A stretch of DNA of 44,397 bases, from assembly GCA_017464765.1 (NCBI GenBank), contig JAFTYK010000029.1, positions 1 through 44,397 of the forward strand, given 5' to 3'. The DNA is from Ruminococcus sp. (GTDB lineage Bacteria; Bacillota; Clostridia; Oscillospirales; Acutalibacteraceae). Positions 1 to 8,661 of this stretch are shown piece by piece. Each line of letters begins with the position of its first letter. Position 1 is the first letter of the stretch. The position numbers and the translations under genes were made by a program. Under the pieces are notes generated by a model that worked only from the letters and a program-made list of their open reading frames with translations, was not told where the DNA came from and ran no database searches.

Positions 1-1
1 A

Positions 2-283
2 GAAAAAATTATTGAGCTATGTCCTGGTTTTGTAGAAGCGATAGAAGAAAATGAAATTGGTCAGGCTTTTGGCGATGTGAATGATGACAAGGTTGTTGAT
101 ATTTTTGACGCAACATATGTTCAGCGACATATTGCTGGGATTAATAAAGATTATGACATCGAGATGAATTTTGGCATTATGACTAATGGTGGCTTTGTAG
201 ATCTTGGTGATTTCAATCGTGACGGCGAAACTACGGTTATGGATGCCACAATGATTCAACGCCACCTCGTAGGACTTGAATAA
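2..283 (+). CDS. C-terminal end of a secreted dockerin-like protein (5' end outside window)
   Basis: The reading frame is open from base 2 to the TAA at 281-283, so this is the last ~93 residues of a longer protein. It contains two dockerin-type EF-hand motifs: GDVNDDKVVDIFDAT around residues 24-38 and GDFNRDGETTVMDAT near the end, each followed by an IQRH/VQRH helix. The Asp/Asn at loop positions 1, 3, 5 and 12 that bind calcium in dockerins are all present. In the known family, dockerins attach secreted proteins to cohesins. The same DATxIQ signature recurs in three other proteins of this window. The upstream domain cannot be seen, so its function is unknown. An internal ATG at 77 lies inside the first EF-hand and is not a credible start. 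Confidence 0.85.
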   Translation, partial: EKIIELCPGFVEAIEENEIGQAFGDVNDDKVVDIFDATYVQRHIAGINKDYDIEMNFGIMTNGGFVDLGDFNRDGETTVMDATMIQRHLVGLE

Positions 284-350
284 AGCGTAAATTTTGAAAG
301 GGACGACTTTTGTTCTCTTTGCTGAAACTAAAAAATCATTTAAGCTAAAA

Positions 351-386
351 ATGGGCTGCCTCACTAATAAAAGTGAGACAGCCCAT
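351..386 (-). terminator. Intrinsic terminator, probably bidirectional
   Basis: Arms 351-365 and 372-386 pair over 15 positions with one G-T wobble around a 6-base loop. On the minus strand the hairpin is followed by a T-rich stretch, fitting the end of the operon that stops at 414. It also lies between two convergent genes and may stop the dockerin-like gene from the plus side. Confidence 0.8.
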
Positions 387-413
387 ACTTATTGTATGAG
401 AATATTCAGTTTA

Positions 414-2003
414 TCAGCTTAGCTTGTTCATCGGGTGGGAATTGCGGGAAAGCGCTTCGCACAAAGCGATGAAGATGAACAAAAACGGTGTAACAACAGG
501 GGTGTAGATATTAACTACAGCTTGCGCGCAATAAGCGATGATAGGGAAGATGAATAGAAGAATCAGCTCGTTGTTTTTTGAGGTTTTGAACGCTCTGACT
601 AAAGCTGAAATAACTACAGTCAGGTAGGAAAGAAGACCGACAATTCCCTGAGTGACAAGGTAGTTTAAATATTCACAGTGAATGGAGTTTGTCGATGTGT
701 TTGAGAAACGACGGTTTAGTTCCTCAAAATGAGGTTCAAACACGTGGTAGAATGTGTCACAACCACTTCCGAACATCAGGTGGTATAAATCATTTTTAAA
801 GAAGTCCTTAGTACCCTCAATCCACATAAAGCCTCGGTGAGTACCCCAAGCATCATTGAAACGCAAAAGCTGGGAAAGAGAGCCGATATCTGTTTTGGTA
901 TCAACTACGCTGTAGTAGTAGAAAAGGTAGGACACCACCCCAGCAACACCTATGCCGATGACACTTAGTATAATGGTGAGTACGTTCTTGAACGCGTTTG
1001 AATTAACAAATTTCTTGTCCTTGAAAAGGTAAAGCAAAAGTGTTACTAAACCGCACGAGGCGATGATAACGAAAAGCAGGTTGCTGTAAATGAGCTTTTC
1101 GCCGATTTTCTCAAAGCCCTTTGACTTGTCATTCATAATAGACGAGAAAAGTCTCAAAACTAAACCTGACGAGAACATTATGGTGATTGCGAACATAAAG
1201 TTTCTGAGTAGATGAGGCTTTCTCACGCAAGCTAAAGCCATAAAGAACAGCATCAAAGCGAATCCTATGTAACCGCTGTTTGAGCCTGAAACCAAAAGAC
1301 CGCAGTAAGCAAAACCGATGGAAAATGCTGAAAGGATTTTAACGTACTTGTCTTTTTGCAGGACAAACATCATTATTGCACTCGGCAGGAAAATACACAT
1401 ATACGATGCAATTGTGTTTTTGTTGCCAATGGTAGTACCGAAGTTGTTTATTACGTGATCTGCGTAGCCACTGAAAAGACCAAGTGGGTCAATGTAGAAA
1501 AAGTGGAGTATAGCAAGCAGTGAAATAAGACTGCCGAAAACCATAAACGCTACGAAGATGTAGTTTTTAAAGTAGTAAAACCTGCTTAAGATGAAGTACA
1601 TCGCCGTGTACAGCGCAATCAGGATAAGGCCGTTGTTTCTGCCTGCGTTTCCTGTTAAGGAATCGAGCTTGTAGTCGCTGAAAATAGTACAGATAACCGC
1701 GCCAAGAAAGAATACTATCATAGCGATGTCGGTTATGGATAATTTGAAAAACGGTACGTTTTCGACTACTCTTTGTTCAAGTGGCGCGTTTTTGTCGAGT
1801 TTGTAGCTGATTGAGATAACTACTATGCTTATAAAAAGAATTGTTGTCAGTACAACGTATAAGATGTATTTGTCTGTTCTTGCGCGCGCATACTGCTCGG
1901 TCAGGAACATCTCAAAAAACGTGAACATAATCAGAAGATAGTAGTTCACTAACGAGTGACGCATATTATACGCTGATTTGACTGCTTTTGTGTTTTCTTC
2001 CAT
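414..2003 (-). CDS. O-antigen ligase/polymerase-like membrane protein
   Basis: This 529-residue protein is made largely of hydrophobic segments, about ten or more. The longest polar region, roughly residues 385-440, lies between late membrane segments, as in the O-antigen ligase (Wzy/WaaL, PF04932) family. Those enzymes transfer or polymerise lipid-linked glycans on the outer face of the membrane. The region includes GTHRGFMWIEG and a Cys/His-containing stretch (GSGCDTFYHVF), matching the family's typical RxxxW-containing large loop. It is the last gene of a four-gene operon, starting 3 bases after the preceding stop, with a GAAGG ribosome site before the ATG. A Gram-positive would use it for a cell-surface polysaccharide or glycopolymer. 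Family assignment is good; the substrate is unknown. Confidence 0.8.
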   Translation of the reverse strand: MEENTKAVKSAYNMRHSLVNYYLLIMFTFFEMFLTEQYARARTDKYILYVVLTTILFISIVVISISYKLDKNAPLEQRVVENVPFFKLSITDIAMIVFFLGAVICTIFSDYKLDSLTGNAGRNNGLILIALYTAMYFILSRFYYFKNYIFVAFMVFGSLISLLAILHFFYIDPLGLFSGYADHVINNFGTTIGNKNTIASYMCIFLPSAIMMFVLQKDKYVKILSAFSIGFAYCGLLVSGSNSGYIGFALMLFFMALACVRKPHLLRNFMFAITIMFSSGLVLRLFSSIMNDKSKGFEKIGEKLIYSNLLFVIIASCGLVTLLLYLFKDKKFVNSNAFKNVLTIILSVIGIGVAGVVSYLFYYYSVVDTKTDIGSLSQLLRFNDAWGTHRGFMWIEGTKDFFKNDLYHLMFGSGCDTFYHVFEPHFEELNRRFSNTSTNSIHCEYLNYLVTQGIVGLLSYLTVVISALVRAFKTSKNNELILLFIFPIIAYCAQAVVNIYTPVVTPFLFIFIALCEALSRNSHPMNKLS

Positions 2004-2006
2004 AAT

Positions 2007-3098
2007 TTAACCTTCTAATCTGAAATTCATAAATACCGGGTTGTGGTCTGAGTACTTGAACTCTAAGTCTATAACATCTGACTTTGATACAGTCACGTTA
2101 TCAGACACAATAAAACCGTCTAAAGTTACGTTGAACTGACCTTCTTCTTTATACGGTTCATCGGTGTTTCTGCAACTAGCAACAGGATTATTTTTATCAA
2201 AAGGAGCGATTAGGGAGAATCCGGTGTTGTTTAGCATATCAAGTGGGAAAGCCTGCGCCCAGGTGTAATCTTCTCCTGATACACCGAAGATTTTACCGCT
2301 GTTTTGAAGCAAATCCTTGTTGAAATCGCCGCCACAAATAACGTAGTTGCCTTTATCATATTCAGCTTTCATATCGTTTAAAAGAAGCTTGAGCTGTTCT
2401 GTGGCGATTGTGCCGTCTGAAGTATAGGCTGAAAGGTGGGCGTTGTAAAGCACGAGTTCTTTGTCGTTTTCGCACTTAAGCCTTGAAACAGCGTAGCAAC
2501 GGTCTAAGTCGAAGAATTTCATAATTGAATCTTCAACAGGGAGCGAACGACGAGTTGCACTTTCAATGTTGTATTTAGAAAAAGTCAGTATACCCGAGAG
2601 AGATTTTCCGTGAGGCTCTAAAAACGGGTAGAAAAGAAACGATGAATCAAAATTTGTAGCCGATACTGCGTCACAGGTTGCTACACTATCGATAAGATAC
2701 TGCTTTTGGTTTACGTGGTAGCTTCGTGTGGAGTTTTCGTCAACTTCCTGCATCAGCGTAATGTCAGCATCTTGTGAGTTAACAAACTCGCCAATATCCG
2801 CTAAAACCTCGCCTACTGATTCTTCGCTTTTTGCCCAACTGCTTTCTCCACCGTCCATAAAGAAGCTGAAGTCCTGAGTGTAGGCGCAAAAGCCGATGTT
2901 GTACGAAAGCGCTTTGAGGTCTTTGTTTACAGGGACTAAAGAACCAGTTTTGTCGACGACTTCGAGTGAAATGTTATCTTCAATTCTTTCGTAGTCAATG
3001 AAAAGATAGGCAATATACGAAAGAGCAACTATTAAAATGACCAGCAAAACGGAAATGACTGTTCTTAGTAAAATGCGCAAGAATTTGTTATTCTTCAT
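2007..3098 (-). CDS. Membrane-anchored endonuclease/exonuclease/phosphatase-fold protein
   Basis: This 363-residue protein has one N-terminal membrane segment (about residues 10-32), so the rest is probably extracytoplasmic. The body carries the signatures of the endonuclease/exonuclease/phosphatase superfamily (PF03372): LSYNIGF near residue 64, LMQEVDEN near 115 with the metal-binding Glu, YNAHLSAY near 217, GGDFN near 257, and a terminal YSDHNPVF with the catalytic Asp-His pair. The superfamily hydrolyses phosphodiesters in nucleic acids, phosphoinositides or sphingomyelin. Its location outside the membrane, in an operon with an O-antigen-ligase-like protein, argues for a lipid or glycopolymer phosphoester rather than DNA repair; that is inference. 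A GAGGTG ribosome site precedes the ATG and the gap from the upstream gene is 8 bases. Confidence 0.85.
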   Translation of the reverse strand: MKNNKFLRILLRTVISVLLVILIVALSYIAYLFIDYERIEDNISLEVVDKTGSLVPVNKDLKALSYNIGFCAYTQDFSFFMDGGESSWAKSEESVGEVLADIGEFVNSQDADITLMQEVDENSTRSYHVNQKQYLIDSVATCDAVSATNFDSSFLFYPFLEPHGKSLSGILTFSKYNIESATRRSLPVEDSIMKFFDLDRCYAVSRLKCENDKELVLYNAHLSAYTSDGTIATEQLKLLLNDMKAEYDKGNYVICGGDFNKDLLQNSGKIFGVSGEDYTWAQAFPLDMLNNTGFSLIAPFDKNNPVASCRNTDEPYKEEGQFNVTLDGFIVSDNVTVSKSDVIDLEFKYSDHNPVFMNFRLEG

Positions 3099-3106
3099 AT
3101 TTCACC

Positions 3107-3565
3107 TCAGAAAAGACCCCTTATTGAGCTTGCGAGCTGACACAAAGCTTCGTAAGGCAGGTTATGACCAAAAGAGAATTCTCCTGTGAAAGAGTCAGGC
3201 TTTAGCACTATATCGCCTCTTGTGTCGCCGTTAATAACGAGCTGAAGAGTAGGAAGTTCATCCATTGAGTTTATTATTTGAGTAGCGGCATCTGTTGTCT
3301 TTATTGTTATATAGCTGTCTTCGTCAGTTGTGCCGATTACAGCGAAAGTGGAAAAATCCTCGCCATAGAGAATGGTTGTATTTGTGTTTGGGTCAATGAG
3401 TGCTATATCACAGTTTACCTCTGCCCATTCAGGTTCAATTAGAGGTGGTTGAGTTGCAGGGATTGTGTGGGTTGTGGTTTCTTCAACTTCAACGTCGGGT
3501 TTGTTACACGCGCTGAAAAATACGCACATCAAAAGCGCTAATAATATAACAGTTAGTTTTTTCAT
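3107..3565 (-). CDS. Small secreted lipoprotein of unknown function
   Basis: This 152-residue protein has a lipoprotein signal peptide: two Lys, a hydrophobic core, then a lipobox FSAC that places the lipidated Cys at about residue 20. A Thr/Pro-rich linker (ETTTHTIPATQPP) precedes a compact domain of about 100 residues. I do not recognise that domain. It is the second gene of the operon, 12 bases after the DUF2079-type gene and 8 bases before the phosphatase-fold gene. It has an AGGTGA ribosome site. An accessory role in the same surface-polymer process is plausible but is only inferred from position. Confidence 0.75.
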   Translation of the reverse strand: MKKLTVILLALLMCVFFSACNKPDVEVEETTTHTIPATQPPLIEPEWAEVNCDIALIDPNTNTTILYGEDFSTFAVIGTTDEDSYITIKTTDAATQIINSMDELPTLQLVINGDTRGDIVLKPDSFTGEFSFGHNLPYEALCQLASSIRGLF

Positions 3566-3577
3566 AATATCACCTGT

Positions 3578-5383
3578 TTATTTTTTCTTGTGAATTTCAA
3601 CAAAGCTTGTGCGTCCGACACAAACATAGTCATCACGCATTACTTCTTTCATTTTCTGTGTGTTTTCTTCGTCACGAGTATCAAGTACAAAGTAGTCGGT
3701 CTGCTCGATTTCTTTGTAATACTCAGGTACTGTGTACAGCTCTCTGACAAAGTAGAGATGAGGCGCAATATGGTGATTAGCAGTGACGCTGTCTTCTCTT
3801 TTTATTTTATTGTGGAGAGTTTCTTCTATGCTCTCGGTAACGTTTTTGTAGCTCTCTTCGTAGCTGAGATTACGTTTGATTTTAGGCTGTACAAGGTGAG
3901 CGAAAACGGTAACGCATACGATAACGGACATTAAAAGTGCTACTCTTTTTGCGTTTGTTTTCATATTCTTTATACCTAAAATAGCTAAGAAAATAACGAG
4001 AGCAGCCACACCGTAGGTGTACTGGTAGTCGATGTCGTACTGGTACGGCCAAGACTGCATTAAGTTTATTGGAATGATAGGTAAAAGCAAGATTAGAGCC
4101 GATATTTTCTTCTGCATAAACGGTGTGAACATAAGCGGTAAAAACATCCAGATAATGAACGGGAATTTATCGGCAGTAAACATCATTTTGATGAGATAAC
4201 CCATATCAAAAAGAATGCTCTTGAATACCGAGAAGAAGCCTTCTTTTTCGTTGACGAAATAATCGGAAAGTCGCCACATCATAACACCCTCGCTACCTAA
4301 AGATGCGACAACTCTCTGAGCAATAATGAAGTAAACTACAGCTAAAGCGAGCATAATTGCGCCAATAAGCTTTTTCTTCTTATTGATAAGAACGTATATG
4401 GCGATTACGATGAGATAAATAGCTGCATCTTCTTTAACCGATAAGAGTAACAGCGACATAATAATCGTCGGAATATTTTTCTCACAAAGAATAAAGTAGA
4501 GCAGAAACAGAATGATTGTTGTTAGCATTTTATTCTCGTGGAAATCGTAGAAACAGCCGTTTAGAAGGCACGGATAAAAAGCGTATATAATCTCGAAAAT
4601 GAGAGTGACTTTCCCGGAAAGCTCGAGTTTTTTACAGATAAGAAAAATCGGGAAAATGCCTACGCAAACGACGAATGTCTGCGCACATATTAGATAAATA
4701 GGTGAGCGGAATATCATATATCCCGGAAGAAGTAAATAGTAAATCGGAGAGAAATGAACTCCGAAATGGCTCATCTCAACAGAGCGTTCAACAGTAGTCA
4801 GCGGAAGACCTGTCACTGCCATGTTCTCGTACATTTGTGTAAAAATACCGAAGTCAAAGGTCGCGTTGTAGAAGTTCTGGTATCTTAAGGATGTGAGATA
4901 TGAGAACAGCACTGTTGTGCTTAAAAACAGAACACAAGCGATGATGAAACACATCTTATAGCTTACGTCGATTTTAGAAATCTCGAGCTTGTCGTCTTTG
5001 ACACACCACATAACAACTATAAGGTCAACAATCACAAGTCCTATGATATAGTAAGCGTCTATGGTGTTGTAACTGGTAGCGTAAATTGTACTCAGCAAAG
5101 TACTGACTATAATAAGCGCTCGAGGAATCAGACTCTTAAGCTTTAAAACAAAGGTGAAAAAGCAGAGTGCCACACCTAAGAATATTGTGATAGTCCAGAA
5201 TGACGTAAAGTTGATGGAGTTATAGTACTCGTTGAGGTCATAAAAAATCGGATTTTTAATAAGCTGGAGAGCGTAGCCCAGCATAAAAGAGGTCACAAAA
5301 GCCGCTATGATACGCTCGCCTGATAAATGGGAAGTGCTAAGCTTCTCAAATATTTCTTTCAGAGTTTTTTTCTCAGTTTCCAT
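3578..5383 (-). CDS. DUF2079-type polytopic membrane protein
   Basis: This 601-residue protein has about 12 hydrophobic segments and a soluble C-terminal tail of about 100 residues. The segment around residues 165-215 (DFGIFTQMYENMA, then HFGVHFSPIYYLLLPGY) is typical of DUF2079 (PF09852), a family distantly related to GT-C-fold membrane glycosyltransferases. The conserved acidic and His residues after the second membrane segment fit that fold. It is the first gene of the four-gene minus-strand operon, with a good promoter at 5416-5444 and an AAGGAG ribosome site. Together with the O-antigen-ligase-like gene it suggests assembly or modification of a surface glycan. DUF2079 membership is confident; enzyme activity is inference. 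Confidence 0.8.
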   Translation of the reverse strand: METEKKTLKEIFEKLSTSHLSGERIIAAFVTSFMLGYALQLIKNPIFYDLNEYYNSINFTSFWTITIFLGVALCFFTFVLKLKSLIPRALIIVSTLLSTIYATSYNTIDAYYIIGLVIVDLIVVMWCVKDDKLEISKIDVSYKMCFIIACVLFLSTTVLFSYLTSLRYQNFYNATFDFGIFTQMYENMAVTGLPLTTVERSVEMSHFGVHFSPIYYLLLPGYMIFRSPIYLICAQTFVVCVGIFPIFLICKKLELSGKVTLIFEIIYAFYPCLLNGCFYDFHENKMLTTIILFLLYFILCEKNIPTIIMSLLLLSVKEDAAIYLIVIAIYVLINKKKKLIGAIMLALAVVYFIIAQRVVASLGSEGVMMWRLSDYFVNEKEGFFSVFKSILFDMGYLIKMMFTADKFPFIIWMFLPLMFTPFMQKKISALILLLPIIPINLMQSWPYQYDIDYQYTYGVAALVIFLAILGIKNMKTNAKRVALLMSVIVCVTVFAHLVQPKIKRNLSYEESYKNVTESIEETLHNKIKREDSVTANHHIAPHLYFVRELYTVPEYYKEIEQTDYFVLDTRDEENTQKMKEVMRDDYVCVGRTSFVEIHKKK

Positions 5384-5415
5384 TTCATATCTCCTTATTT
5401 TATGTATACATATTT

Positions 5416-5444
5416 ATAATAGCATAAAGGCATTTACTGTACAA
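5416..5444 (-). promoter_or_regulatory. Sigma-A-type promoter of the surface-polymer operon
   Basis: Read on the minus strand there is a TTGTAC -35 box (5439-5444), a 17-base spacer and a TATTAT -10 box (5416-5421) with an extended -10 TG one base upstream. It sits about 30 bases before the start codon at 5383. Confidence 0.65.
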
Positions 5445-5518
5445 GACTAAAGAAAGGAAAATATTGCTCTTTTCTTTTAGACTTTAATGTGTTAAAATAA
5501 ACGTTGGAGCGTGATAAA

Positions 5519-5974
5519 ATGATTAGAAGAATACGTGAATCTGACCGCGAGCTTTACTATAAATACGCGGACATGTTTTATAACAGTGATGTTGTAAATG
5601 CACCTGTTCCTAAGGAGAACTATAAAATAACTTTCGACGAGTTTATGAGGAGCGACGACTACGTCTGGTGCTATATTTTTGAGATTGATGAAAAACCGTG
5701 CGGATTTGCGATGTTGTCGAAGACTTTTTCTCAGGAAGCGGGCGGGGTTTCCGTTACTGTTGAAGAAATCTTCATTGAAGAGGAGTATAGAAACCGAGGT
5801 ATGGGAACTCGGTTTTTTGAGTATATGAAAGAAAACATTCCTGCCGCAAGGTATAGAATTGAAGTCGAAGCTGACAACGAAAAAGCCAAAGCTTTGTACG
5901 AGAGAATGGGCTTTGAGGTACTCCCGTATATCCAGATGGTAATTGATAAGCACAATAAAGAGTGTGGGGCTTAA
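5519..5974 (+). CDS. GNAT-family N-acetyltransferase
   Basis: This 151-residue protein has a full GNAT fold pattern: a beta strand ending VEEIFIEEEYRNRGMGTRFFEYM (residues ~80-102) containing the acetyl-CoA-binding R/Q-x-x-G-x-G/A motif (RNRGMG), then YRIEVEADNEKAKALYERMGF, the usual C-terminal signature. GNATs transfer an acetyl group from acetyl-CoA to an amine; the substrate cannot be told. I place the start at ATG 5519, which has GGAG at the proper distance, rather than at an in-frame TTG five codons upstream that overlaps that ribosome site. It overlaps the reading frame of the next gene by a few codons if the most upstream start of that gene is used. Confidence 0.85.
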   Translation: MIRRIRESDRELYYKYADMFYNSDVVNAPVPKENYKITFDEFMRSDDYVWCYIFEIDEKPCGFAMLSKTFSQEAGGVSVTVEEIFIEEEYRNRGMGTRFFEYMKENIPAARYRIEVEADNEKAKALYERMGFEVLPYIQMVIDKHNKECGA

Positions 5975-5976
5975 AA

Positions 5977-7056
5977 GTGAGTATGAGAAAAGCAATTTGC
6001 TTAGCTTTAGCGTTTATTATAATGGTTTCATCGCTTTGTGCTTGTTCAAATTCTGATAAAGTTACCGACGAAATGTTTGCGCTTGATACTATTATCACTT
6101 TCAGTGTTTACGATAATAATAAAGCACTCGCTAAAGAAACTATTGATAAATGTAAAAGAGAGATTACAAGACTCGAAAAGCTGTTTAGTGCTACGCTTGA
6201 GGGTTCAGATGTGTATAATATCAACCACTCAAACGGTGAAAAAATTGCGGTAAGCTACGAAACTGCTACTCTTATTAAAAGAGCGCTTGCTATGTCAAAA
6301 AGCTGTGACGGTGCTTTTGATATTTCTGTTTATCCGTTAGTGAAATTGTGGGGTTTTGACTCAAAAAAATACAATGTTCCCGATAAAAGTGAAATAACTG
6401 ACGCATTACGTTTTGTAAACTATCTGGATATTACGGCGGATAACAATGATAATTATGTTACCTTGAAAAAGGGAATGAGCATTGACCTTGGCGCTGTTGC
6501 TAAGGGCTATATTGCAGAGGTTGTGCAAGGCATTTTGCTGGAAAAAGATGTGCATCACGGTATCATTAACTTAGGTGGTTTGGTCGTTACGTATAGCGAC
6601 TCGGATAAAAATGATGAAGATTTTACTATCGGCATTGAGTATCCTGATACAGGCGAAGTGTTCGCTCAGTTTGATACACAGATACCGTTTACTGTAACAT
6701 CGGGTTCGTATCAGCGTTTTTTTGAGGAAAACGGAGTAAGGTACCATCACATTATTGATCCAAAGTTAGGAAGTCCTGCGGAAAGTGATATCTCGTCTGT
6801 TACCGTCATAGGTTTTGATGGTACGTATTGCGATGCGTTGTCTACTGCTTTTTTTGTGATGGGTATCGACAAAACCATTGAGTATGTAAAAACTCACACT
6901 GATGATGAGGATAATAAATACAGCTTGATAATTCTATCAAAGAACAAAGATGAGCTTTACATTACAAGTGATATAGCAGAAAGCGACTTTACTATATATA
7001 AAGAATTTGAGAATAAAATAAAAATCAACGTTATTGATGTTAATCGAATTAGTTAA
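5977..7056 (+). CDS. apbE: FAD:protein FMN transferase (ApbE), lipoprotein
   Basis: ApbE uses FAD to attach FMN covalently to a Thr/Ser of target flavoproteins such as Rnf/Nqr subunits, outside the membrane, with Mg2+. The ~359-residue protein has a lipoprotein signal peptide (hydrophobic core, lipobox SLCAC near residue 25). It also has the family motifs FDISVYPL, SIDLGAVAKGYIAE (flavin-binding region), NLGG, and DALSTAFFVMG near residue 290 with the metal-binding Asp. I prefer the GTG at 5977, placed 7 bases after a GGGG ribosome site; ATG 5983 is two codons further in. It begins 2 bases after the GNAT stop. No Rnf or Nqr genes are in the window, so its substrate flavoprotein lies elsewhere. 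Confidence 0.9.
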   Translation: MSMRKAICLALAFIIMVSSLCACSNSDKVTDEMFALDTIITFSVYDNNKALAKETIDKCKREITRLEKLFSATLEGSDVYNINHSNGEKIAVSYETATLIKRALAMSKSCDGAFDISVYPLVKLWGFDSKKYNVPDKSEITDALRFVNYLDITADNNDNYVTLKKGMSIDLGAVAKGYIAEVVQGILLEKDVHHGIINLGGLVVTYSDSDKNDEDFTIGIEYPDTGEVFAQFDTQIPFTVTSGSYQRFFEENGVRYHHIIDPKLGSPAESDISSVTVIGFDGTYCDALSTAFFVMGIDKTIEYVKTHTDDEDNKYSLIILSKNKDELYITSDIAESDFTIYKEFENKIKINVIDVNRIS

Positions 7057-7059
7057 TCC

Positions 7060-7089
7060 TTGACCAAAGGTGTTGAGGTTTGATATATT
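7060..7089 (+). promoter_or_regulatory. Promoter of the NSS transporter gene
   Basis: TTGACC (7060-7065), 18-base spacer, then TATATT (7084-7089) with TG one base upstream (extended -10). It lies between the apbE stop and the transporter ATG at 7119, which has a GAGAGG ribosome site. Confidence 0.6.
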
Positions 7090-7118
7090 TATTACATTAA
7101 ATTTATGAGAGGTTTATT

Positions 7119-8486
7119 ATGGAGAGAGAAAAACTTGGCTCAAGATTGGGCTTTATTCTGATTTCCGCCGGCTGTGCTATCGGTCTTGGTAACGTTTACC
7201 GTTTTCCGATTATCACGGGTGCATACGGTGGCGCGGCTTTCGTGCTTATGTACATTGCATTTTTGCTTCTTTTAGGTTTGCCTGTTATGGTAGCTGAGCT
7301 TGCTGTAGGACGAGCTAGCCAGAGAAGTATCGCTACATCTTTTGATGTGCTTGAAAAACCTAAACAGAAATGGCATCTTATGAAATATGTAGGTGTTGCT
7401 GGTAACTATCTTTTGATGATGTTTTACTGCACCATTTCTTGTTGGATGTTCGTTTATTTCTACAAGTATCTAAGCGGTTCTATTATTGATATCAAAGACG
7501 CTTCTGCTTTAGGTGAGGTGTTCGGCTCAGTCGTTTCTGACACTAACCTTAACCTTTTCGCGACTTTCGGCGTTATTCTTATTGGTTTTGGTGTTTGTGC
7601 GCTTGGTCTTCAGAAGGGTGTTGAGCGTATCACAAAGGTTATGATGGTAGCTCTGCTTGCACTTCTAATCGGTCTTGGAGTGTATTCTTGTACACTTTCA
7701 AACGCTGCTGAAGGTCTTAAGTTTTATCTCATTCCGTCATTCTCAAAAATGGCTGAAGCTGGCGTTGGTACTGTAATTTCTGCTGCTATGGGTCAGGCTT
7801 TCTTTACTCTTTCTCTCGGTATCGGCTCAGTTGCTATTTTCGGTAGTTACATTGGCAAAGAGAGAAGACTTATGGGCGAGGCTGTTACGATCATCTCACT
7901 CGATACTTTCGTAGCGCTTATGTCAGGTCTTATCGTATTCCCAGCTTGCTTTACATACAACAACGGTGTTACTGCTGACGCAGGTACTGTAGGCGCAGGA
8001 TTCTTGTTTACAACACTTTCTTCAATCTTCAACCAGATGCCCGGCGGTAGAATTGTAGGAACACTGTTCTTCCTCTTTATGATTTTCGCGGCACTTTCAA
8101 CTGTTATCGCGGTATTTGAGAACATCGTTTCATTCTGGCTTGAGCTTACAAAACTCCCTAGATGGGCAGTATGTCTTATCAACGTAGGTTTGATGGCTGT
8201 GCTTTGTTTACCTGCTATTCTTTCAGGTAATGTATGGGCTGATATCAAGGTTGCAGGCTTAAACTTCATGGATTTAGAGGACACAATCGTTTCCAAGTGG
8301 CTGTTACCTATCGGTAGTTTGGTTTATGTACTCTTCTGTACTACACGCTACGGTTGGGGTGCAAAGAACTTCTTTGAAGAGGTTAACACAGGTAAAGGAC
8401 CTAAATTCCCTAAGTTCTTTATCCCATATATGAAATATGTACTACCGCTTATTATTGTGGTAATATTCATAATATCAGTAATTTAA
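7119..8486 (+). CDS. Sodium-dependent transporter, NSS/SNF family
   Basis: This 455-residue membrane protein belongs to the neurotransmitter:sodium symporter family (LeuT/MhsT type), which imports amino acids or related compounds with Na+. The N-terminus has the family hallmark GSRLGFILISAGCAIGLGN followed by VYRFP, the unwound TM1 segment that binds Na+ and substrate. ELAVGRASQRS after TM2 is also typical. About 11 hydrophobic segments are visible, consistent with the shorter prokaryotic members; many bacterial NSS proteins have 11 rather than 12. It is monocistronic, with its own promoter and a terminator after it. Substrate cannot be predicted from the sequence alone. Confidence 0.9.
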   Translation: MEREKLGSRLGFILISAGCAIGLGNVYRFPIITGAYGGAAFVLMYIAFLLLLGLPVMVAELAVGRASQRSIATSFDVLEKPKQKWHLMKYVGVAGNYLLMMFYCTISCWMFVYFYKYLSGSIIDIKDASALGEVFGSVVSDTNLNLFATFGVILIGFGVCALGLQKGVERITKVMMVALLALLIGLGVYSCTLSNAAEGLKFYLIPSFSKMAEAGVGTVISAAMGQAFFTLSLGIGSVAIFGSYIGKERRLMGEAVTIISLDTFVALMSGLIVFPACFTYNNGVTADAGTVGAGFLFTTLSSIFNQMPGGRIVGTLFFLFMIFAALSTVIAVFENIVSFWLELTKLPRWAVCLINVGLMAVLCLPAILSGNVWADIKVAGLNFMDLEDTIVSKWLLPIGSLVYVLFCTTRYGWGAKNFFEEVNTGKGPKFPKFFIPYMKYVLPLIIVVIFIISVI

Positions 8487-8499
8487 TATTAGATAAAAA

Positions 8500-8530
8500 G
8501 GGCCTTTCGTTCACGGAAGGCTCATTTTAT
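8500..8530 (+). terminator. Intrinsic terminator after the NSS transporter gene
   Basis: A hairpin built from gggcctttcg and cggaaggctc with a 4-base loop is followed by ATTTTAT. One mismatch and one wobble are present in the stem. Confidence 0.65.
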
Positions 8531-8608
8531 GTTCAAAAATTGTTAAATATTTCATCAAACAGCCGTCAAAGCATAGGTTTATATTTTAGGCATACAATCA
8601 ATCATAAG

Positions 8609-8649
8609 TTGTATAAATATTGATTTTGGTGTATACTTGTTGTATACAA
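8609..8649 (+). promoter_or_regulatory. Promoter of the HtrA-type protease gene with repeated GTATAC boxes
   Basis: TTGTAT (8609-8614), a 17-base spacer and TATACT (8632-8637) form a plausible sigma-A promoter about 25 bases before ATG 8662. GTATAC occurs at 8631-8636, overlapping the -10 box, and again 11 bases later at 8642-8647 inside the 10-base palindrome TTGTATACAA (8640-8649). The spacing of one helical turn suggests an operator, but no regulator is identified. Confidence 0.5.
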
Positions 8650-8661
8650 GGAGGTATATTT

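Noticed and set aside
5492-6098. Minus-strand frames across the GNAT/apbE junction
   Set aside because: They are shadows of two clear plus-strand genes and have no ribosome sites.
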